From: Vibrio metoecus
Lineage (GTDB): Bacteria; Pseudomonadota; Gammaproteobacteria; Enterobacterales; Vibrionaceae
Assembly (NCBI RefSeq): GCF_009665255.1
Contig: NZ_CP035686.1
Span: forward strand, 558,001 to 622,000
Direction of reading: 5' to 3'
DNA: 64,000 bases
In this document: piece by piece, positions 45,490 to 55,793 of the stretch
How the letters are laid out: each line of letters opens with the position of its first letter
How positions within the stretch are numbered: the stretch's first letter is position 1
The notes under the pieces: model-generated
What the model saw: the letters and a program-made list of their open reading frames with translations, nothing else
The model's database searches: none
What the model was told of the DNA's origin: nothing
Translations under genes and position numbers: made by a program

Positions 45490-46528
45490 AGACAATAAAG
45501 ATGGTGGAGAAGTGGTTGAGTCAACCATTGACATCAGTGAGATCCCAGGTGATGAAAAAGCCGCGATTCTTCTGCTCAGCCTTAACGAAGAAGATGCAGC
45601 TGGCATTATTCGTCACCTTGAACCAAAACAGGTTCAACGTGTGGGTAGCGCCATGGCGCGTGCCAAAGACTTAAGTCAAACCAAAGTGTCAGCGGTACAT
45701 CGCGCCTTTTTGGAAGACATTCAGAAATACACCAACATCGGTATGGGCAGCGAAGACTTTCTGCGCAATGCCTTGGTGGCTGCATTGGGTGCCGATAAAG
45801 CCAATAACTTGGTGGATCAAATTCTGCTTGGTACGGGCTCTAAAGGCTTGGATTCCCTTAAATGGATGGATCCACGTCAAGTGGCGAGCATTATTGTCAA
45901 CGAGCACCCGCAGATCCAAACTATCGTATTGTCATACCTTGAGCCGGATCAATCCGCGGAAATCTTGGCACAGTTTGCAGAGCGTGACCGTCTTGATTTG
46001 TTGATGCGTATCGCCAACTTGGAAGAGGTACAGCCTTCAGCACTGGCCGAGTTGAACGAAATCATGGAGAAACAGTTCGCGGGTCAAGCAGGCGCGCAAG
46101 CGGCCAAAATTGGCGGCTTGAAAGCGGCTGCCGATATCATGAACTATCTGGACAACAACATCGAAAGCGTGTTGATGGATCAGATGCGCGAACAAGACGA
46201 GGACTTGGCGACTCAGATCCAAGATTTGATGTTCGTGTTCGAAAACTTGGTCGAAGTCGACGATCAAGGTATTCAAAAGTTGCTGCGTGACGTGCCACAA
46301 GATGTCTTGCAAAAAGCCCTCAAAGGGGCCGACGATGCGCTGCGTGAGAAAATCTTCAAGAACATGTCGAAGCGTGCTGCTGAGATGATGAAAGATGATC
46401 TGGAAGCGATGCCACCGATCAAAGTATCGGATGTGGAAACTGCGCAGAAAGAGATCTTGGCGATTGCTCGCCGCATGGCCGATAACGGCGAAATCATGCT
46501 AGGCGGCGGTGCCGACGAATTCTTGTAA
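45482..46528 (+). CDS. fliG: Flagellar motor switch protein FliG
   Basis: A 348-residue rotor protein. The N-terminal domain binds FliF, the middle domain carries the EHPQ motif (NEHPQIQTIVLSYL), and the C-terminal torque helix has charged residues (LREKIFKNMSKRAAEMMKDDLE). It overlaps fliF by 8 bases. The family length in vibrios is about 350. Confidence 0.96.
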   Translation: MAKDNKDGGEVVESTIDISEIPGDEKAAILLLSLNEEDAAGIIRHLEPKQVQRVGSAMARAKDLSQTKVSAVHRAFLEDIQKYTNIGMGSEDFLRNALVAALGADKANNLVDQILLGTGSKGLDSLKWMDPRQVASIIVNEHPQIQTIVLSYLEPDQSAEILAQFAERDRLDLLMRIANLEEVQPSALAELNEIMEKQFAGQAGAQAAKIGGLKAAADIMNYLDNNIESVLMDQMREQDEDLATQIQDLMFVFENLVEVDDQGIQKLLRDVPQDVLQKALKGADDALREKIFKNMSKRAAEMMKDDLEAMPPIKVSDVETAQKEILAIARRMADNGEIMLGGGADEFL

Positions 46529-46610
46529 TCGATACGGGTTGGCGCAAGCCGATCCGTTTCACATCGATAGGTTTATTGACCTTAAACTTGCTGCATGATT
46601 AAGGATCACT

Positions 46611-47411
46611 ATGTCTAGTGAAAGAAAGCGCGGTTTTATTCGCCCAGGCGCAGACGATGCGACTGTCACTCCTCAACGTTGGGGACTACCTGATTACGGT
46701 GCCGAGAGCCATAAAGCGGCAAAGCAGACCGCTTTCAACTACGATCCGGGCTGGATTCCCAACTTTGATGAACCCGAGCTGGAAGTCGAACACGAATTAA
46801 CCGAAGAAGAAATTGCGTTGATTCGTACTGCGGCTCAGCAAGAAGGGTTTGAGCAAGGGCAAGCGGAAGGCTATCAGCAAGGTCTTGAGCAAGGTAAAGC
46901 GGAAGGGTTTCAAACCGGACATCAAGAAGGTCAGACGCAAGGCTACCAAGACGGGATTGCCGAAGGACAAGCCTTAATTCAAGAACATGTCAAAAACTTT
47001 ATGGCCCTGGCGAATCAGTTTGCCCAGCCCCTTGATCTGCTGAATGCGCAAGTAGAAAAGCAGCTAGTGGATATGGTACTCGCGCTCACCAAAGAAGTGG
47101 TGCATGTGGAAGTACAAACCAATCCGCAAGTGATCCTTGATACCGTGAAAGCTTCTGTCGAGTCGTTGCCGATTGCTGGTCACGCGATTACCCTCAAGCT
47201 CAATCCTGAAGATGTCGAGATCATTCGCCAAGCGTATGGCGAACAAGAAATCGAAACTCGCAATTGGACTCTACTCAGCGAGCCCGCGTTAAGTCGCGGT
47301 GATGTGCAGATTGAAGCAGGAGAATCGAGTGTTAGCTACCGGATGGAAGAGCGGATTCGTAGCGTATTGAAAAGCTTCTGCGGTATTAACCGCCATCATC
47401 CGGGAGAGTAA
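46611..47411 (+). CDS. fliH: Flagellar export ATPase regulator FliH
   Basis: A 266-residue FliI-binding stator protein. A glycine-repeat helix at about 75-125 has many GxxxG steps (EGFEQGQAEGYQQGLEQGK and on), typical of FliH and longer than in E. coli. The C-terminal V-ATPase E-subunit-like domain (about 130-260) binds FliI. Only 3 bases separate it from fliI. Confidence 0.94.
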   Translation: MSSERKRGFIRPGADDATVTPQRWGLPDYGAESHKAAKQTAFNYDPGWIPNFDEPELEVEHELTEEEIALIRTAAQQEGFEQGQAEGYQQGLEQGKAEGFQTGHQEGQTQGYQDGIAEGQALIQEHVKNFMALANQFAQPLDLLNAQVEKQLVDMVLALTKEVVHVEVQTNPQVILDTVKASVESLPIAGHAITLKLNPEDVEIIRQAYGEQEIETRNWTLLSEPALSRGDVQIEAGESSVSYRMEERIRSVLKSFCGINRHHPGE

Positions 47412-47414
47412 GCG

Positions 47415-48734
47415 ATGTTGGCTTTAGCGGACCGTCTTGCCCAGTACAAAGTCGAAGGACATACCACCAGACCCATGGCCTCAGGCAAGCTAGTGCGTGT
47501 GGTCGGCCTCACGTTGGAAGCGACTGGCTGCAAGGCGCCGGTGGGCAGTTTGTGTAAAGTACAAACCATGACGGGGGAAATGGAAGCAGAGGTGGTCGGG
47601 TTTTCGGGCGAGAATCTTTTTCTCATGCCAAGCGAACAGATCATCGGTGTTCTACCGGGGGCTAAAGTTACACCGATTACGTCTGAATCTGGCTTACCCG
47701 TGGGAATGGAGTTGCTCGGTCGAGTGATTGACGGAGTTGGCAATCCGCTTGATGGTCTTGGCCCGATTTACACCGATCAACGTGCTTCCTTGAACGCCGC
47801 ACCGATTAACCCATTGGCGCGTAAACCGATCAGCGAACCTTTGGATGTCGGGCTTAAAGCTATTAACGGTTTACTGACGGTCGGCAAAGGACAGCGGATT
47901 GGCTTATTTGCTGGCTCCGGTGTGGGTAAATCGGTCACGCTCGGCATGATGACCCGAGGTACTACCGCGCAAGTCGTCGTGGTTGGGTTGATTGGTGAAC
48001 GGGGACGCGAAGTTAAAGAATTTATCGAAGAGATCCTCGGGGTTGATGGGCGTCAGCGTTCGGTTGTCGTTGCGGCTCCCGCCGATTCATCACCATTGAT
48101 GCGTTTAAAAGGCTGCCAAACCGCTCTGACTATTGCTGAATATTTTCGAGACCAAGGCTTAGATGTTCTTCTGCTGATGGATTCGTTAACCCGTTTTGCT
48201 CAAGCGCAGCGGGAAATTGCTTTGTCGGTCGGTGAGCCCCCTGCTACCAAAGGTTATCCGCCTTCCGTGTTTGCTAAACTTCCTGCTCTCGTTGAGCGAG
48301 CTGGGAACGGTGGCCCACATCAGGGATCCATTACGGCTTTTTTCACAGTATTAACCGAAGGGGATGACTTACAAGATCCGATCGCGGATGCTTCACGCGC
48401 GATTTTGGATGGTCACATTGTCTTGTCTCGTGAAATGGCTGATGCGGGACATTATCCCGCGATTGATGTCGAAAAATCCGTCAGCCGGGTTATGCCACAG
48501 ATCACCACCGATGAACATTTACTGATGTCTAAAGCGGTGCGGCAAATTCTCTCGGTCTGTCGTAAGAACCAAGATTTGGTATCAATTGGTGCTTATAAGC
48601 CGGGAACCGATAAAGCGATTGATGCGGCTTTCACCCTCAAGCCTAAGCTGGATCAGTATTTGCAGCAGGCAATGAAAGAAACCGTGCCTTATGACATGTG
48701 CGTTAATATGCTGCGCCATGTGCTCAGTTCATAG
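47415..48734 (+). CDS. fliI: Flagellum-specific export ATPase FliI
   Basis: A 439-residue F1-beta-like ATPase of the flagellar type III export apparatus. Walker [16 protein letters not shown], Walker [21 protein letters not shown], and the family signature [16 protein letters not shown]. Follows fliH closely. Confidence 0.97.
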   Translation: MLALADRLAQYKVEGHTTRPMASGKLVRVVGLTLEATGCKAPVGSLCKVQTMTGEMEAEVVGFSGENLFLMPSEQIIGVLPGAKVTPITSESGLPVGMELLGRVIDGVGNPLDGLGPIYTDQRASLNAAPINPLARKPISEPLDVGLKAINGLLTVGKGQRIGLFAGSGVGKSVTLGMMTRGTTAQVVVVGLIGERGREVKEFIEEILGVDGRQRSVVVAAPADSSPLMRLKGCQTALTIAEYFRDQGLDVLLLMDSLTRFAQAQREIALSVGEPPATKGYPPSVFAKLPALVERAGNGGPHQGSITAFFTVLTEGDDLQDPIADASRAILDGHIVLSREMADAGHYPAIDVEKSVSRVMPQITTDEHLLMSKAVRQILSVCRKNQDLVSIGAYKPGTDKAIDAAFTLKPKLDQYLQQAMKETVPYDMCVNMLRHVLSS

Positions 48735-48748
48735 CTCGGAGCCGTTAA

Positions 48749-49192
48749 ATGGATAACGCGTTAGATTTTCTGCTTGAGCAAGCTCAAGAAGGGGAAGACA
48801 AAGCCGTATTAGCACTCAGCAAAGCGCGTAGCGAGCTAGAGAGTTATTACCATCAGTTACGCCAAATTGAGCAATACCGTTTGGAGTATTGCCAACAGTT
48901 GGTGGAGCGCGGTCAATCGGGTTTAACGGCCAGTCAGTATGGTCACCTTAATCGCTTCCTGACTCAGCTTGATGAAACCTTAGCCAAACAAAAAAGTGCT
49001 GAGCAACACTTCCGTCTACAAGTCGAAAACTGTGAGCAACACTGGCTGAGCATGCGCCAAAAGCGTAAGTCGTATCAATGGTTGCTTGAGAAAAAACAGT
49101 CGGAGCGTCAGCTGCTTCAGGAAAAACGTGAGCAAAAACAAATGGATGAGTTTTCAACGCTGATGTTCAACCGTCGACGTCTTTCTTCTTAA
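48749..49192 (+). CDS. fliJ: Flagellar export chaperone FliJ
   Basis: A 147-residue coiled-coil protein of normal FliJ length, rich in Gln/Glu/Lys heptads (DNALDFLLEQAQEGEDKAV onward). It acts with FliI as escort and gate factor. Last gene of the fliE-J run. Confidence 0.92.
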   Translation: MDNALDFLLEQAQEGEDKAVLALSKARSELESYYHQLRQIEQYRLEYCQQLVERGQSGLTASQYGHLNRFLTQLDETLAKQKSAEQHFRLQVENCEQHWLSMRQKRKSYQWLLEKKQSERQLLQEKREQKQMDEFSTLMFNRRRLSS

Positions 49193-49252
49193 TGTTAGTC
49201 CAGTATCGCGCTGCCACCTTCTTCCTCTATTCCTTCGTTATGAACAGATTAT

Positions 49253-49269
49253 TTGGCGTATTTCTTGCT
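49253..49269 (+). promoter_or_regulatory. Sigma-54 promoter of the fliK operon
   Basis: TTGGCGTATTTCTTGCT has GG-N10-GC spacing in the 188-base gap between fliJ and fliK, about 110 bases before fliK. It suggests that fliK-flhB can be transcribed independently of fliE. Confidence 0.7.
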
Positions 49270-49380
49270 AGGTTTTCTGTAAAGGGGATAAATTCCCCAT
49301 GGTTACCGATGAGTTGAACAACATGGGGTTACCTCCGTTGGTTACTCCTAAGCTCAAATCCCACTGTGCGAGTAGCGAAA

Positions 49381-51363
49381 ATGAATGTGAATCTCACCCC
49401 TCCGGTTGATCCGGGCAAAGTCGCCTCTGTGGCTAAAAGCGGCGCAGTCAGTACGGATGCGGCAGAAACCGAAACATCCGGTGGCTTTTTTGCGCAGTTA
49501 CACGCTCTTATTTTTGGTAGCAAAACCTCATCGGATGAGCCTGCCGCCACTGCGACTGAGGTTGAAGACGCTGAAGTCACCGCCGATGCCGTAGTGAGTT
49601 CCGACAGTGAGCCCGCTTTAACAGCAGAGATGGATGACGCTTTGCTTAGCGCCACGGATCTGGACACAACCAGTGATGAAAGCACGAATGTGGCCGCGGT
49701 AAAGCCTGATCAAAAAGCGCCTCAATTAGAAAAAGGAGAGGCTACCTCCGCCAAGCCTACACAAAACCATCAAGCTCAAGGCAACTCGAATGCGCCAGTG
49801 CCGGCTTCGCTCGCTAAATGGGTTAAACCATCAGAGGCGATCGATGATGCGCAGGTCAGCGATGAGCTACAACGCAAAACCGCACAAGCCATGAGTGAGG
49901 GCGACAAAATACTTGGACGCTTACAAGAATCCAATCAAGTGCTTTCAAAAACAAACGGCAAAACTTTGCCTGTTCAGCATGGTCAAGCGCTAGATAAACA
50001 TACGGCCAAGCGATTAGAAAATGAGCCGTTATCTGCCGAAATATCAGCTCAAGTCCCATCATCTGAGGCGCATTTGCTTGCCGTGCAAGGTGCAAAGCCT
50101 ACGACTGACGAGTTAAAGAATGCAGCGGTTGCTCAAACGAGTGAAGATGAAAAAACACAAGATGAGCTGATGGCTGCAGCGTTGTTAGGTGGCGCGCTCA
50201 CCGGCGTTAGCGTGGTGAATAATCAGTCGGCAAGCACCGTCGCTGAGGACATGCCAATCGATGCTGCGCAAGTCGCCTCTTCCTCCGTAGGGGGATCTGA
50301 AGCCGCTTTGGTCGACAATCAACTGATGACCAAAGCCAAAGTGCCGAGTGCTGCAGCACTGGTTCAAGCGCCTGTACATGGCATAACTCCAACGACAAAC
50401 GACGTATTGACGGCTGAAACTCCGGTTGCTGAGAGTGGCAAAGTGGCGATTCCATGGGCAACACAAACACCTACGGAACATGATCTTGCTGCGGTGTCTC
50501 CAGAATTGAAAGCACTGCTAGAAGAAGGTGGTAAAACCAAAACACTTACCCCTAATCCGTCTGTGTCATCCGTTACACAAGGAATCACACCCGCACACTT
50601 GGCGGCGCAGCAGGCTGCAAGCTCGGCAGTGCCAGTAAATCCAACTGCAACGACTCCGGTTGATATGGCCGCTCTTGCACCACAGGCAGTGGCGGTGAAT
50701 CCTATGGTCAACCCTGCTTCAACCGTTAATCCAGAACTGGCAGCCAGTTCTGCTATGCTTGCTGCACTCAGTGGGCGAGCCTTGGCTGGCGGTGATGAAC
50801 GCCGTGCAACGAATGATTCCGGACATGAGGGACTGGCTCAGCAAATTGCTGCGGCTGCGGGGCAGGGTGTGGGACAAAATCAGGCGTTACATCGCGCTGA
50901 GTCGCAAGGCGTGCAAGCCAATGCAACCCCTTTACATCTCAATAAAGAGATGGCGGCTGATCAGCTTGCTGAACGTGTACAGGTGATGATGTCCAAAAAC
51001 CTGAAAAACATTGATATTCGGCTTGATCCACCGGAAATGGGACGGATGCATATTCGCATGAACATGCAAGGGGATGGAGCCACAGTGCATTTCACTGTCG
51101 CAAACCAACACGCACGCGATGCGTTAGAACAAACCATGCCAAGACTGCGTGAAATGCTAGCTCAACAGGGTGTTCAATTGGGGGATACCTCTGTTCAACA
51201 GCAAAGTGCAGGACAACAACAGCGTTATACAGGACAAGAGCAGTCGGGTTTTGGTCAAACTGCACGCAACGAACAGCATAATAGCGAAGAAAACCTTGAT
51301 ACCGACGTCAAACTTGATTTGAATGTGGCAACAAAGCGTGATGGAATCAGTTATTACGCTTAA
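49381..51363 (+). CDS. fliK: Flagellar hook-length control protein FliK
   Basis: A 660-residue secreted ruler. A long low-complexity Ala/Thr/Ser/Val-rich N-terminal part (about 1-500) is probably extended. The C-terminal Flg_hook domain (about 530-620) contains NIDIRLDPPEMGRMHIRMNM. Then a Gln-rich tail (SVQQQSAGQQQ). Start chosen at ATG 49381 (MNVNLTPPVDP); GTG at 49366 is an alternative and neither has a strong ribosome site. Confidence 0.9.
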   Translation: MNVNLTPPVDPGKVASVAKSGAVSTDAAETETSGGFFAQLHALIFGSKTSSDEPAATATEVEDAEVTADAVVSSDSEPALTAEMDDALLSATDLDTTSDESTNVAAVKPDQKAPQLEKGEATSAKPTQNHQAQGNSNAPVPASLAKWVKPSEAIDDAQVSDELQRKTAQAMSEGDKILGRLQESNQVLSKTNGKTLPVQHGQALDKHTAKRLENEPLSAEISAQVPSSEAHLLAVQGAKPTTDELKNAAVAQTSEDEKTQDELMAAALLGGALTGVSVVNNQSASTVAEDMPIDAAQVASSSVGGSEAALVDNQLMTKAKVPSAAALVQAPVHGITPTTNDVLTAETPVAESGKVAIPWATQTPTEHDLAAVSPELKALLEEGGKTKTLTPNPSVSSVTQGITPAHLAAQQAASSAVPVNPTATTPVDMAALAPQAVAVNPMVNPASTVNPELAASSAMLAALSGRALAGGDERRATNDSGHEGLAQQIAAAAGQGVGQNQALHRAESQGVQANATPLHLNKEMAADQLAERVQVMMSKNLKNIDIRLDPPEMGRMHIRMNMQGDGATVHFTVANQHARDALEQTMPRLREMLAQQGVQLGDTSVQQQSAGQQQRYTGQEQSGFGQTARNEQHNSEENLDTDVKLDLNVATKRDGISYYA

Positions 51364-51397
51364 ACTTATACAAAATTAACCACATACAGAGGCAATT

Positions 51398-51901
51398 ATG
51401 GCCGAAGAAGAACAAGTTGCGGATGCCCCCAAAGGGAAAAAGAAATTGTTGATCATCATTATCGCCGCCGTGGTATTACTGGCTGGCGGTGGTGGTGCAG
51501 CATTTTTTATGATGGGATCCAGTGATGAAGAGGCCGCAGCGCAAGCTGAGCAGAAAACAGAACAAGCTGCGACACCGGCCGACCCTGTCTCTTACGTCAA
51601 TATTGCTCAGCCGTTTGTGTTTAATGTAACGGGTGATGCAAAAGATCGCATGGTACAAATCAAAGTGCAGTTGATGGTACGAGGCAGCGAAAATGAGAAT
51701 TTAGCCCGTTACCATTCTCCCTTAGTGGAAAGTACCTTGTTGGCGACCTTTGCTTCAGCGACTGTTGAACAGCTACGTACGCCTAACGGACGTATTGAAT
51801 TGCGCGACAAAGCGACTGAAGACATCAAAGCGGCACTCAACCAAGCCGTAGGTAAGCCGATTATTGAAAAAGTGCTGTTTACCGATTTTGTAATGCAATA
51901 G
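51398..51901 (+). CDS. fliL: Flagellar basal body protein FliL
   Basis: A 167-residue single-pass inner-membrane protein (helix about 18-37, KKLLIIIIAAVVLLAGGGGA) with a periplasmic stomatin-like domain (about 65-167). It assists stator function at high load. AGAGGC precedes the ATG. Operon position between fliK and fliM is standard. Confidence 0.94.
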   Translation: MAEEEQVADAPKGKKKLLIIIIAAVVLLAGGGGAAFFMMGSSDEEAAAQAEQKTEQAATPADPVSYVNIAQPFVFNVTGDAKDRMVQIKVQLMVRGSENENLARYHSPLVESTLLATFASATVEQLRTPNGRIELRDKATEDIKAALNQAVGKPIIEKVLFTDFVMQ

Positions 51902-51908
51902 GTGAAAT

Positions 51909-52958
51909 GTGACTGATTTATTAAGCCAAGACGAAATTGATGCACTGCTCCACGGTGTCGATAGTGTCGATGAGGAAGAAGAGGAATTACCCAAGTCGGT
52001 CCCTGGCGCGGTAAATTTCGACTTTTCTTCCCAAGATCGTATCGTCCGGGGTCGAATGCCGACTCTGGAGCTGATCAATGAACGTTTTGCTCGCCACCTA
52101 CGCATCAGTCTCTTCAACATGCTGCGCAAAACCGCAGAAGTCTCGATCAACGGCGTGCAGATGATGAAGTTTGGTGAATACCAAAACACCTTGTATGTCC
52201 CCACCAGTTTGAACATGGTGCGCTTTCGTCCTTTAAAAGGCACCGCTTTGGTGACCATGGAAGCGCGTTTGGTGTTTATTCTGGTTGAGAACTTCTTTGG
52301 CGGCGATGGTCGTTACCATGCGCGGATTGAAGGGCGTGAATTTACTCCGACCGAGCGACGCGTTATTCAACTGCTGCTCAAAATCGTGTTTGCTGACTAC
52401 AAAGAAGCCTGGTCTCCGGTGATGGGGGTTGAGTTTGAATACCTCGATTCCGAAGTAAACCCGAGTATGGCGAACATTGTCAGCCCAACCGAAGTGATTG
52501 TCGTCAGTTCCTTCCACGTTGAAGTGGATGGCGGCGGCGGTGATTTCCACATGGTCATGCCGTATTCCATGGTTGAGCCAATCCGTGAACTGCTGGATGC
52601 GGGTGTACAGTCGGACAAAATGGAAACCGACGTGCGTTGGAGCACTGCACTGCGTGAGGAGATCATGGATGTGCCGGTCAATTTCCGAGTGAACCTATTG
52701 GAAATGGATATCGCGCTACGTGATTTAATGGAGCTGCAAGTCGGTGATGTTATCCCGATCAAAATGCCAGAACACGCGGTGATGTTTGTTGAAGAGTTAC
52801 CGACTTACCGCGTTAAAATGGGTCGCTCTGGGGAGAAACTCGCGGTACAAGTTTCCGAAAAAATTAAACGCCCTGATGTGGTGAAAACGGATCTCGCATT
52901 CCTCGGCAAAGACATCATGGCTGAGTTTGAAAACGCAGAAGAAGATGAAATCGAGTAG
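51909..52958 (+). CDS. fliM: Flagellar motor switch protein FliM
   Basis: A 349-residue C-ring protein. The N-terminal CheY-P-binding peptide is LLSQDEIDALLHG. Middle CheC-like domain, and C-terminal SpoA domain (about 255-330: DLMELQVGDVIPIKMPEH). GTG start at 51909 with AGGTGA just before it, 7 bases after fliL. Confidence 0.96.
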   Translation: MTDLLSQDEIDALLHGVDSVDEEEEELPKSVPGAVNFDFSSQDRIVRGRMPTLELINERFARHLRISLFNMLRKTAEVSINGVQMMKFGEYQNTLYVPTSLNMVRFRPLKGTALVTMEARLVFILVENFFGGDGRYHARIEGREFTPTERRVIQLLLKIVFADYKEAWSPVMGVEFEYLDSEVNPSMANIVSPTEVIVVSSFHVEVDGGGGDFHMVMPYSMVEPIRELLDAGVQSDKMETDVRWSTALREEIMDVPVNFRVNLLEMDIALRDLMELQVGDVIPIKMPEHAVMFVEELPTYRVKMGRSGEKLAVQVSEKIKRPDVVKTDLAFLGKDIMAEFENAEEDEIE

Positions 52959-53030
52959 TCCGTTACACGTGATTAGGATGACCTCGCTGTTACCCAGCGA
53001 ATGAAGATCAGAACCAATAGGTAGTTGAAG

Positions 53031-53441
53031 ATGGCAAAAAGTGAAGATGAAAGATTGGCCGAAGAGTGGGCTGCGGCACTAGGTGAAGACCCTAGTGCGC
53101 CAGATATTGATGTGGATGAAATTCTGGCCGCCCCACTCGAAGAGTTAAAAAATACTGCGCCACCGATCAGCGATGATGAACGTCGCAAGCTGGATACCAT
53201 TATGGATATTCCAGTCACCATTTCAATGGAAGTAGGGCGCTCTAAAATCAGCATCCGTAACCTATTGCAACTGAACCAAGGTTCGGTGGTGGAGTTGGAT
53301 CGTATTGCCGGTGAATCATTGGATGTGATGGTTAATGGTACTTTGATTGCTCATGGTGAAGTGGTGGTGGTGAACGATAAGTTCGGTATCCGCTTGACCG
53401 ACGTAATCAGCCAGACTGAACGTATCAAGAAACTGAGATAG
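53031..53441 (+). CDS. fliN: Flagellar motor switch protein FliN
   Basis: A 136-residue protein. Acidic N-terminal region (DERLAEEWAAALGED) then the SpoA domain (about 62-132: MDIPVTISMEVGRSKISIRN to VVNDKFGIRLTDVI). ATG at 53031 with GGTAG upstream; an in-frame TTG at 53025 is rejected. Completes the switch complex with FliG and FliM. Confidence 0.95.
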   Translation: MAKSEDERLAEEWAAALGEDPSAPDIDVDEILAAPLEELKNTAPPISDDERRKLDTIMDIPVTISMEVGRSKISIRNLLQLNQGSVVELDRIAGESLDVMVNGTLIAHGEVVVVNDKFGIRLTDVISQTERIKKLR

Positions 53442-53444
53442 CCA

Positions 53445-53834
53445 ATGCGTAAATTGGCTGCTTTGATTCTTATCCCTATTCCTGTGTTGGCTGCAACCAG
53501 CAGCCAACTGGATTTGGCGACCACTTTCGGGTCGCTTTTGTTCGTTATCGCCCTGATCCTTTTACTGGCTTGGTTGCTCAAACGGATGCGTGTTCCCGCG
53601 TTTGGTCAGCAGAAAGGATTGAGTATTGTCAAACAGCTGCCCGTTGGTACCCGAGAGCGGGTGATGATCATCCAAGTGGGCGAAGAGCAGTATTTAATTG
53701 GCGTTACCACTCAGTCGATTCAACTGCTAGCCAGACTCGATAATCCACTCACACAGGAGGAGCTGCCAGCAACGCCTTTTTCTAACCAGTTGATGCAGCT
53801 ACTGAGAAAAAATGAAACGGACTCAAAGATTTAA
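53445..53834 (+). CDS. fliO: Flagellar export protein FliO
   Basis: A 129-residue protein with an N-terminal signal-like segment (1-17), one strong membrane helix (about 25-45: [19 protein letters not shown]) and a cytoplasmic domain. It helps FliP assembly. Its 3' end overlaps fliP by 23 bases. Confidence 0.92.
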   Translation: MRKLAALILIPIPVLAATSSQLDLATTFGSLLFVIALILLLAWLLKRMRVPAFGQQKGLSIVKQLPVGTRERVMIIQVGEEQYLIGVTTQSIQLLARLDNPLTQEELPATPFSNQLMQLLRKNETDSKI

Positions 53835-54711
53835 TTTGACCTCTTGGTTGACTACGGGATTACTCACTTGGCTGCTCTCCGGCATGCTGGGTTTTGCTTC
53901 GCTCGCATTTGCTGAAGAACCGCTCAATACAGGAATTCCATCGACTGCGGCGGGAGCATCTTCCGTCACTGTTACAGCACTTGAAAAAGAACAAGGCAAC
54001 GCCAAAACCATCGCGTTGGGCAGTAGCAGCGGGGGAAGTGGCATTCCTGCGTTCACTATGACCACCAATCCGGATGGCAGTGAAGATTACTCGATAAACC
54101 TACAAATTCTTGCACTGATGACCATGTTGGGCTTCTTGCCTGCCATGGTGATTTTGATGACTTCATTCACCCGTATCGTGGTGGTGATGTCGATTCTGCG
54201 GCAAGCCATGGGTTTGCAACAAACGCCTTCCAACCAAGTGATTATTGGTATTGCGCTGTTTTTAACGTTTTTTATTATGGCTCCGGTGTTTAACCAGATT
54301 AATGAACAAGCGGTGCAGCCTTATCTCAATGAACAGATCTCTGCACGACAAGCGTTCGATTTAGCACAAGAGCCAATGAAGGCCTTCATGCTCAAGCAGA
54401 CCCGAGTCAAAGACCTGGAAACCTTCGTTGAAATGTCGGGTGCTCAAGTCACCGCACCGGAGCAAGTCTCCATGGCGGTACTTATTCCTGCTTTTATCAC
54501 CTCGGAACTGAAAACCGCGTTCCAGATTGGTTTTATGCTGTTTTTGCCGTTTTTGATTATCGACTTGGTGGTGGCTTCAGTGCTGATGGCGATGGGTATG
54601 ATGATGCTCTCGCCAATGATTGTTTCCTTACCTTTTAAATTGATGTTGTTCGTGTTGGTGGATGGCTGGAACTTGATTCTGTCGACCTTGGCGGGCAGTT
54701 TTGCCTTGTAG
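53812..54711 (+). CDS. fliP: Flagellar export gate protein FliP
   Basis: A 299-residue core export-gate protein with a cleavable signal peptide (about 1-34, ending AFAEE), a variable periplasmic stretch, and four membrane segments in the conserved part. Family signatures: [22 protein letters not shown] and [21 protein letters not shown]. Confidence 0.95.
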   Translation: MKRTQRFNLTSWLTTGLLTWLLSGMLGFASLAFAEEPLNTGIPSTAAGASSVTVTALEKEQGNAKTIALGSSSGGSGIPAFTMTTNPDGSEDYSINLQILALMTMLGFLPAMVILMTSFTRIVVVMSILRQAMGLQQTPSNQVIIGIALFLTFFIMAPVFNQINEQAVQPYLNEQISARQAFDLAQEPMKAFMLKQTRVKDLETFVEMSGAQVTAPEQVSMAVLIPAFITSELKTAFQIGFMLFLPFLIIDLVVASVLMAMGMMMLSPMIVSLPFKLMLFVLVDGWNLILSTLAGSFAL

Positions 54712-54723
54712 CGGGGAAGCAGC

Positions 54724-54993
54724 ATGACACCAGAGATATTTGTCGAACTGTTCAAAGAGTCACTCTGGCTGGTGCTGATTATGGTGTGTGCCATCATCAT
54801 CCCCAGCTTGCTGATTGGTCTTGTGGTCGCCATTTTTCAGGCAGCCACTTCGATTAACGAACAGACGTTGAGCTTTTTGCCGCGTTTGATCATCACCTTA
54901 TTAGCACTGATGTTCTTTGGGCATTGGATGACGCAAATGCTGATGGACTTTTTCTACAGCATGATTGAGCGCTTGCCGCAGGTTCTGTACTAG
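54724..54993 (+). CDS. fliQ: Flagellar export gate protein FliQ
   Basis: An 89-residue protein with two membrane helices (about 17-38 and 50-70), the exact family size. AFQAATSINEQTLSFLPRL-like signature (IFQAATSINEQTLSFLPRL). 12 bases after fliP. Confidence 0.95.
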   Translation: MTPEIFVELFKESLWLVLIMVCAIIIPSLLIGLVVAIFQAATSINEQTLSFLPRLIITLLALMFFGHWMTQMLMDFFYSMIERLPQVLY

Positions 54994-55001
54994 GATCACT
55001 T

Positions 55002-55784
55002 ATGGAGTATCCAGCCAGTGTCGTCCTCGATTTCATCGCCAACTATTTCTGGCCGTACACGCGTATTGCGGCCATGTTGATGGTGATGACGGTTACTGGT
55101 GCGCGCTTTGTGCCTGCGCGTGTGCGTCTTTATTTAGGGTTGGCCCTGACCTTTGCGGTGATGCCGGCGATTCCTGCGGTGCCTTCCGATATTGCCTTGC
55201 TCTCACTGCAAGGATTCATGATCACCTTTGAACAAATTGTGATTGGCATGGCAATGGGCATGGTGACTCAGTTTTTGGTGCAAATCTTTGTCATGCTTGG
55301 TCAAATCCTCGGTATGCAGTCGAGCTTGGGTTTTGCTTCCATGGTTGACCCTGCCAATGGACAAAATACCCCGTTATTGGGTCAGATGTTTATGCTGTTG
55401 GCCACGCTGTTTTTTCTCTCCAGTGATGGCCATTTAAAAATGATTCAACTGGTGGTGTTCAGCTTTAAAAGCTTGCCGATTGGCAGCGGTTCACTCACTA
55501 CGGTCGATTATCGCGAATTAGCCTTGTGGCTTGGCATTATGTTTAAAGCCTCACTTGCGGTATCGCTTTCCGGCATTATTGCGCTGCTCACCGTGAACCT
55601 CTCATTTGGGGTGATGACTCGTGCTGCGCCGCAGCTCAACATCTTTTCGCTCGGCTTCTCGTTTGCGCTCCTCGTGGGTCTGTTACTGTGTTGGTACATA
55701 CTCAGCGGCCTGTACACCCATTACGAAATCTACTGGCAAGAGACGGAAGAGCAGATTTGTCGTCTCATTCGCTTGAATTGTTAG
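55002..55784 (+). CDS. fliR: Flagellar export gate protein FliR
   Basis: A 260-residue multi-spanning inner-membrane protein forming the export gate with FliP5FliQ4. Conserved segments include RIAAMLMVMTVTGARFVPAR and LGFASMVDPANGQNTPLLG. 8 bases after fliQ and 9 before flhB. Confidence 0.95.
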   Translation: MEYPASVVLDFIANYFWPYTRIAAMLMVMTVTGARFVPARVRLYLGLALTFAVMPAIPAVPSDIALLSLQGFMITFEQIVIGMAMGMVTQFLVQIFVMLGQILGMQSSLGFASMVDPANGQNTPLLGQMFMLLATLFFLSSDGHLKMIQLVVFSFKSLPIGSGSLTTVDYRELALWLGIMFKASLAVSLSGIIALLTVNLSFGVMTRAAPQLNIFSLGFSFALLVGLLLCWYILSGLYTHYEIYWQETEEQICRLIRLNC

Positions 55785-55793
55785 GAGGCTGAT

